Source: Cupriavidus pinatubonensis
GTDB taxonomy: Bacteria; Pseudomonadota; Gammaproteobacteria; Burkholderiales; Burkholderiaceae
Reading direction: 5' to 3'
NCBI RefSeq assembly: GCF_019602855.1
Contig: NZ_CP080767.1
Span: forward strand, 62,001-126,000
DNA length: 64,000 nt
Below are positions 60,551 through 64,000 of the stretch, piece by piece. Each line of letters begins with the position of its first letter. Position 1 is the first letter of the stretch. Both the position numbers and the translations under genes were made by a program. The notes under the pieces are model-generated. The model ran no database searches, was not told where the DNA came from, and saw only the letters and a list, made by a program, of their open reading frames with translations.

Positions 60551-61677
60551 AGGCCGACATCCTTGAACATCACGGCGAAGATGGCATCGGCCACGATCAC
60601 GATCGTGATTGACACCACGACCGATGCGGTGGTGCCTTCACCGAGGCTTTGCGTGTTGGGCTTGATACGCAGGCCGAAGTGGCACGCCGCGAGGCCGATC
60701 AGGATGCCGAAGGCCACCCCCTTGCCCAGGCCCAGCCACAGGTTGGCCACGGGCACGGCATCGGGCAGCGCGCGCAGGAAAAACGTCGGACTGATGCCAA
60801 GCTGCATGCGCGCGGCGATGATGCCTCCGGCCAGTGCCAGGACGTCCGTCCACGCCACCAGCAGCGGCATGCAGACAGCCAGTGCGATCACGCGCGGCAT
60901 GATCAGGCGGAAGCCGTGCGAGATGCCCATCACGCGCATGGCGTCGAGCTCCTCTGTCACGCGCATCACGCCGATCTGCGCCGTGATGGCCGAGCCCGAA
61001 CGCCCGGCGACGAGGATGGCGGCCAGCACGGGGCCGAGCTCGCGGATCACGGCCATGCCCAGGATGTTGACGATAAAGGTACTCGCGCCGAACGTGCGCA
61101 ACTGGTTGGCCGACAGGTACGACAGTACGATGCCGATCAGGAAGCCGACCAGCGCCGTGATGCCAAGCGCCTTGTACCCGATGTTGTAGATGTTGGCCGA
61201 GATCTCGCGCCACGGGCCGCGCTGCGGCATGCGCGCGAAGCGGATCAGGTCGAACGTGAGTTGCCCCAGCATGCTGACGCCGTTGGCGGCCTGCGCGAAA
61301 AAAGACAGGACCGAGGCGCCGAACACCGTGATCGGGTTGAAGCGCTCGACGATATGCTTCTTCCAGCCGTCGGCATGCAGGTCGGCGATGCGCTCGAACA
61401 CGCGGCGCTGCCCTTCGCTGGCGTCGAGCCGCTGCGGCAGCTTGCCGTTCCACGCCTGCCACAGCAGCTGCCCGCCGATATGGTCGAGCTTGTCCACGCC
61501 GGCCAGCGACCAGTGCGCATCGTCCGGCGTCTGGCAGAGCTCGTGCAGGCGCGAGCGCATGGCGCGAGCCTGGTGGCATCCAGCCAGGCCGAGCGCGGTC
61601 CAGTCGCCACATAGCTGCACACTGACGGCTCCGTCCTGGCGCGTGATGTTGAAGGCAGGCGTCGTCTGGCGTTCCAA
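60547..61677 (-). CDS. MlaE-family lipid ABC permease with N-terminal STAS domain
   Basis: About 376 aa. Residues 1-100 are a STAS-like domain (FNITRQDGAVSVQLCGDWTA) and residues about 120-376 the MlaE permease (GYKALGITALVGFLIGIVLS, RELGPVLAAILVAGRSGSA, EELDAMRVMGISHG). Start uncertain: the frame is open to a GTG at 61746, but a minus-strand -10-like TAGAAT at 61712-61707 would then lie inside the gene, so I chose the TTG at 61677, close to the STAS domain start. First gene of the operon, divergent from birA. Separate mlaB-like STAS protein is not needed. Confidence 0.85.
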   Translation of the reverse strand: MERQTTPAFNITRQDGAVSVQLCGDWTALGLAGCHQARAMRSRLHELCQTPDDAHWSLAGVDKLDHIGGQLLWQAWNGKLPQRLDASEGQRRVFERIADLHADGWKKHIVERFNPITVFGASVLSFFAQAANGVSMLGQLTFDLIRFARMPQRGPWREISANIYNIGYKALGITALVGFLIGIVLSYLSANQLRTFGASTFIVNILGMAVIRELGPVLAAILVAGRSGSAITAQIGVMRVTEELDAMRVMGISHGFRLIMPRVIALAVCMPLLVAWTDVLALAGGIIAARMQLGISPTFFLRALPDAVPVANLWLGLGKGVAFGILIGLAACHFGLRIKPNTQSLGEGTTASVVVSITIVIVADAIFAVMFKDVGL

Positions 61678-61753
61678 GGGCTGGGCAATGTGATGGCTTA
61701 GTCCCGATTCTAAGCCACAGGCCGGGGTGGCGCGAGGAAAGGGCACCGGCGGC

Positions 61754-61759
61754 TACAAT
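61754..61759 (+). promoter_or_regulatory. TACAAT -10-like element of birA-coaX
   Basis: TACAAT, 65 bases before ATG 61824 and 122 before ATG 61881. It lies back to back with the minus-strand TAGAAT (61712-61707) of the lipid transporter operon; neither has a clear -35. Confidence 0.4.
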
Positions 61760-61880
61760 GCGGCCTTGAGCCGGCGCGCGCCTCGCGGCGGTTCCGGGGC
61801 CGGCCAGACCGGCGCAATCCGACATGTTTATCGGCGTCTACGCCGCGTCCCCACGTCCCGACGTCTTTTCCACGCTTGCC

Positions 61881-62741
61881 ATGACCACCGCCCCCGAATC
61901 GCAACCCGCCAGCCTGCAATCCTGGCGCATTGACGCCGACGCCCTGCGGGCCGCGTTGCCGCAGGCGCTCCAGGCATGGACGCTCGACCTGGTCGAAGAG
62001 ACCGGTTCCACCAACGCCGACCTGACGCAGGCCTGCCGGCAGGCGCCGTGGTCGGACGCCGGCACCCTTCGCCTGGCCTATCGCCAGACCGCTGGCCGCG
62101 GCCGGCAGGGCCGCCCGTGGCAGGGGCAGGCGGGCCTGACGTTCTCGGTGGCGCTGCCGCTTGCGCTGTCGCCGTCCCGACTGAGCGGCCTGAGCCTGGG
62201 CGTCGGGCTCGCGCTGGCGCAGGCGCTTGGCGATGTCGAGGCGGCCCTGGGCGCGCGCGTCGGCTTGAAGTGGCCGAACGACCTGCAGATCGACGGGCGC
62301 AAGCTCGCCGGCATCCTGATCGAAGCCGTGCCGGCCGGGCCACAGCGCGTGTGGGCCGTGATCGGCATCGGCCTGAACCTGGTGCGCGATGCGCAGATGG
62401 AGGTCGCGCTCGGACGGGAACTGGCCGGCGTGGCCGAAGCCATGCCGGGTTTCGACGCGCAGCGCGACGCGACCCGGCTGCTGGTCGCCGTGCTCAGGCG
62501 GCTCGGCGCCATGCGCGATGCGTTCGTCGCGCACGGTTTCGCGCCGATGGCGGCCGAGTGGTCGGCACGCGATGCCTATCGCGACCAGCCCGTGCGGCTT
62601 CTGCATGATGGCCAGGTACTGGCTGAAGGCATGGCCCGGGGCGTCGACGGCGAGGGCCATCTGCTGCTGGAAACGCCTGCCGGTCTCGAACGCATTACCA
62701 GTGGCGAGCTGTCGTTGCGGCCGGCCGGAGGCGCGGCATGA
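61881..62741 (+). CDS. birA: Biotin--[acetyl-CoA-carboxylase] ligase BirA, monofunctional
   Basis: 286-aa enzyme that makes biotinyl-AMP and biotinylates the carboxylase carrier protein. Catalytic domain motifs: [22 protein letters not shown] (biotin/ATP loop), [21 protein letters not shown]. No N-terminal winged helix, so it cannot repress bio genes as E. coli BirA does. ATG 61881 chosen; ATG 61824 would add 19 residues. Overlaps coaX by 4 bases. Confidence 0.93.
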   Translation: MTTAPESQPASLQSWRIDADALRAALPQALQAWTLDLVEETGSTNADLTQACRQAPWSDAGTLRLAYRQTAGRGRQGRPWQGQAGLTFSVALPLALSPSRLSGLSLGVGLALAQALGDVEAALGARVGLKWPNDLQIDGRKLAGILIEAVPAGPQRVWAVIGIGLNLVRDAQMEVALGRELAGVAEAMPGFDAQRDATRLLVAVLRRLGAMRDAFVAHGFAPMAAEWSARDAYRDQPVRLLHDGQVLAEGMARGVDGEGHLLLETPAGLERITSGELSLRPAGGAA

Positions 62742-63565
62742 GCGCACCCGTGCTGCTGATCGATATCGGCAATACGCGCCTCAAATGGGCCTGGTGCAAT
62801 GCCGGCGAGGTCGCCGTGCAGGAACCGGGCCGGCTGCCGACGCCATGGCAGCACAGCGGCGCGGTCACGCATACCGACGATAGCGCCATGAGCACGCTGG
62901 CTGCCGCATTGCGCAACCTGCGCGGCGAGGGTCCGGTTCCGTCGGTATGGATTACCAATGTGGCCGGGCCGGTGATTGCCGGCCAGGTCGATGCCGCGCT
63001 CAACGCAGCATTTGGCGATGGCGCATCGGTGCAATGGGTGCGCAGCGCCGCCGCCCATGGGAGTCTCGTCAGCGGCTACCGCGAGCCCACGCAACTCGGC
63101 GTGGACCGTTGGGTCGGCAGCATCGGCGCGCACCGCTGGCTCCCCGGCGAGACGCTGCTGATCGTCACGGCCGGCACGGCGACGACGCTCGATATCGTCA
63201 CGGCGCAGCCTGGCGGGCAGGGCCGCTTCGAAGGCGGGCTGATCCTGCCGGGCCTGGCGCTGATGCTGGCCACGCTTGCGCGCAATACCGCGCAACTGCC
63301 GGCGCTGGATGTAGAGGACACCGGCACCGCGGCCGCCTCGCGTCTGCCGTGGGCCGACAACACGCACGATGCCATTGCCGCTGGCTGCCTGGCCGCGCAG
63401 GCCGGCGCCATCGAGCGGACGTGGCGCACGCTGAGCGAACGCGGGCCGACGCGCTGCCTGCTGTCGGGCGGCGCGCGACACGCATTGGCCGGGGCGCTCG
63501 CTGTGCCATTCGAGATGCACGATAATCTCGTGTTGCTCGGCCTGCATGCAATGGCAACGGCCTGA
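62738..63565 (+). CDS. coaX: Type III pantothenate kinase
   Basis: 275-aa cytoplasmic kinase for the first step of CoA synthesis. N-terminal [14 protein letters not shown] is the phosphate-binding motif, [14 protein letters not shown] carries the catalytic Asp region and [12 protein letters not shown] the second nucleotide loop; [11 protein letters not shown] is also conserved. Start overlaps the birA stop (ATGA). The pairing birA-coaX is usual in Burkholderiales. Confidence 0.95.
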   Translation: MSAPVLLIDIGNTRLKWAWCNAGEVAVQEPGRLPTPWQHSGAVTHTDDSAMSTLAAALRNLRGEGPVPSVWITNVAGPVIAGQVDAALNAAFGDGASVQWVRSAAAHGSLVSGYREPTQLGVDRWVGSIGAHRWLPGETLLIVTAGTATTLDIVTAQPGGQGRFEGGLILPGLALMLATLARNTAQLPALDVEDTGTAAASRLPWADNTHDAIAAGCLAAQAGAIERTWRTLSERGPTRCLLSGGARHALAGALAVPFEMHDNLVLLGLHAMATA

Positions 63566-63639
63566 GCGCAGCTCTGCCGCCGCATCTCGGTGATTCCGCC
63601 ATCGTCAACGCGCCGACCCTTTCCCAACGCGCCGCCCCC

Positions 63640-64000
63640 ATGTTCCGCCTAGATCCGCCCGACCAGCCGCGATGGCTGTCGATCTCGCTGCCGCTGCTGC
63701 TGCTCGCCAACGTCGTCCTGCTTGCTGCCGTGCTGGGCGTGTTCGGCCCGGATCCGCTGTCGGACTGGTCTGGCACGCCGCGCGAACCGGCGCGGCTGCG
63801 GCAGCAGGTGCGTACCGAACGCATGGAGCTTCAACCGGCCCAACCAAACCGACCCGCCTCCGGCGCGGTGCCCGAGCCGGAGGCGCGCGGTGCCGGGCCG
63901 GCCGGCAAGGTGCTCGCGGCGGCGACAAAGCGCGTGGCAGTTGCGGCCAGCGAGGACCAGTGCGTGGAAATCGGCGGATTCAGCGCGCAGGCGGTCCGCC
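63640..64000 (+). CDS. SPOR-domain membrane protein, N-terminal part (cut by window end)
   Basis: Open reading frame from ATG 63640 to the end of the window, 120 codons visible. A TM helix at residues about 13-33 (LSISLPLLLLANVVLLAAVL) is followed by a Pro/Ala/Arg-rich periplasmic stretch and, at the end, QCVEIGGFSAQAVR, which looks like the start of a SPOR (peptidoglycan-binding) domain. Same strand and 74 bases after coaX. An in-frame GTG at 63589 is an alternative start. SPOR proteins act at the septum or cell envelope. Confidence 0.7.
   Translation, partial: MFRLDPPDQPRWLSISLPLLLLANVVLLAAVLGVFGPDPLSDWSGTPREPARLRQQVRTERMELQPAQPNRPASGAVPEPEARGAGPAGKVLAAATKRVAVAASEDQCVEIGGFSAQAVR

Overview
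The window is a high-GC (roughly two-thirds GC) chromosomal segment of a betaproteobacterium, almost certainly Burkholderiaceae and most like Cupriavidus/Ralstonia. This rests on gene order and families that I recognise, not on a search: gatC-gatA-gatB divergent from mreB-mreC-mreD-mrdA-rodA, minC-minD-minE beside a Burkholderia-type porin, lipB-lipA beside a LysR/DUF2917 pair, birA-coaX followed by a SPOR protein, and a Bug-family solute receptor. Gene density is high. I see no rRNA, tRNA, insertion sequence, prophage or CRISPR array.

Layout. 1-3.5 kb: a 14-TM MFS exporter behind a palindromic promoter, a periplasmic glutathione peroxidase and an MBL-fold (ODP-type) protein. 3.5-12.3 kb: a catabolic island for a cyclic amide/ureide or related acid, with an Asp/Glu/hydantoin racemase-like protein lacking both cysteines, a dihydropyrimidinase/hydantoinase, an arylmalonate-decarboxylase/maleate-isomerase-type protein, an exported serine hydrolase, an MFS importer, a divergent GntR regulator, an FAH-family hydrolase and an M20 amidohydrolase. 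12.5-20.9 kb: an AraC regulator, an Fsr-type MFS exporter, a redox-sensing trio (FMN split barrel; FMN barrel-GAF-winged helix; hemerythrin), a small zinc-ribbon protein, a Bug receptor and two divergent paralogous orphan OmpR-type response regulators. 20.9-25.5 kb: porin, the min operon and a CorA transporter.

25.6-34.5 kb: a Sel1-repeat protein and then the most unusual locus, a tight operon of transglutaminase-DUF2126 (1147 aa), circularly permuted ATP-grasp plus alpha-E (895 aa), a second transglutaminase and a second, stand-alone alpha-E protein. It looks like a peptide-synthesis or peptide-tagging system with uncharacterised product. 34.5-39.5 kb: gatCAB, with a lipoprotein and an alpha/beta hydrolase inserted between gatA and gatB. 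39.5-48.2 kb: a long leader, then the elongasome genes mreBCD-mrdA-rodA, a DUF484 protein and xerC. 48.2-51.7 kb: LysR/DUF2917 and lipB-lipA (lipoate synthesis).

51.8-56.7 kb: a complete 5-oxoproline utilisation operon (pxpB-pxpC-pxpA, DUF969-DUF979 membrane pair, pcp) behind a palindromic operator. 56.8-61.7 kb: a minus-strand MCE/Mla-type lipid ABC transporter operon (permease with STAS domain, ATPase, MlaD protein, PqiC-type lipoprotein) ending in a VanZ-family protein. 61.8-64 kb: birA, coaX and the start of a SPOR-domain protein cut by the window end.

Several promoters carry a TACACT/TACAAT -10-like hexamer. Three of these lie just downstream of an intrinsic terminator, and two lie so close to the start codon (lipB and the gene at 14841) that leaderless mRNAs are likely.
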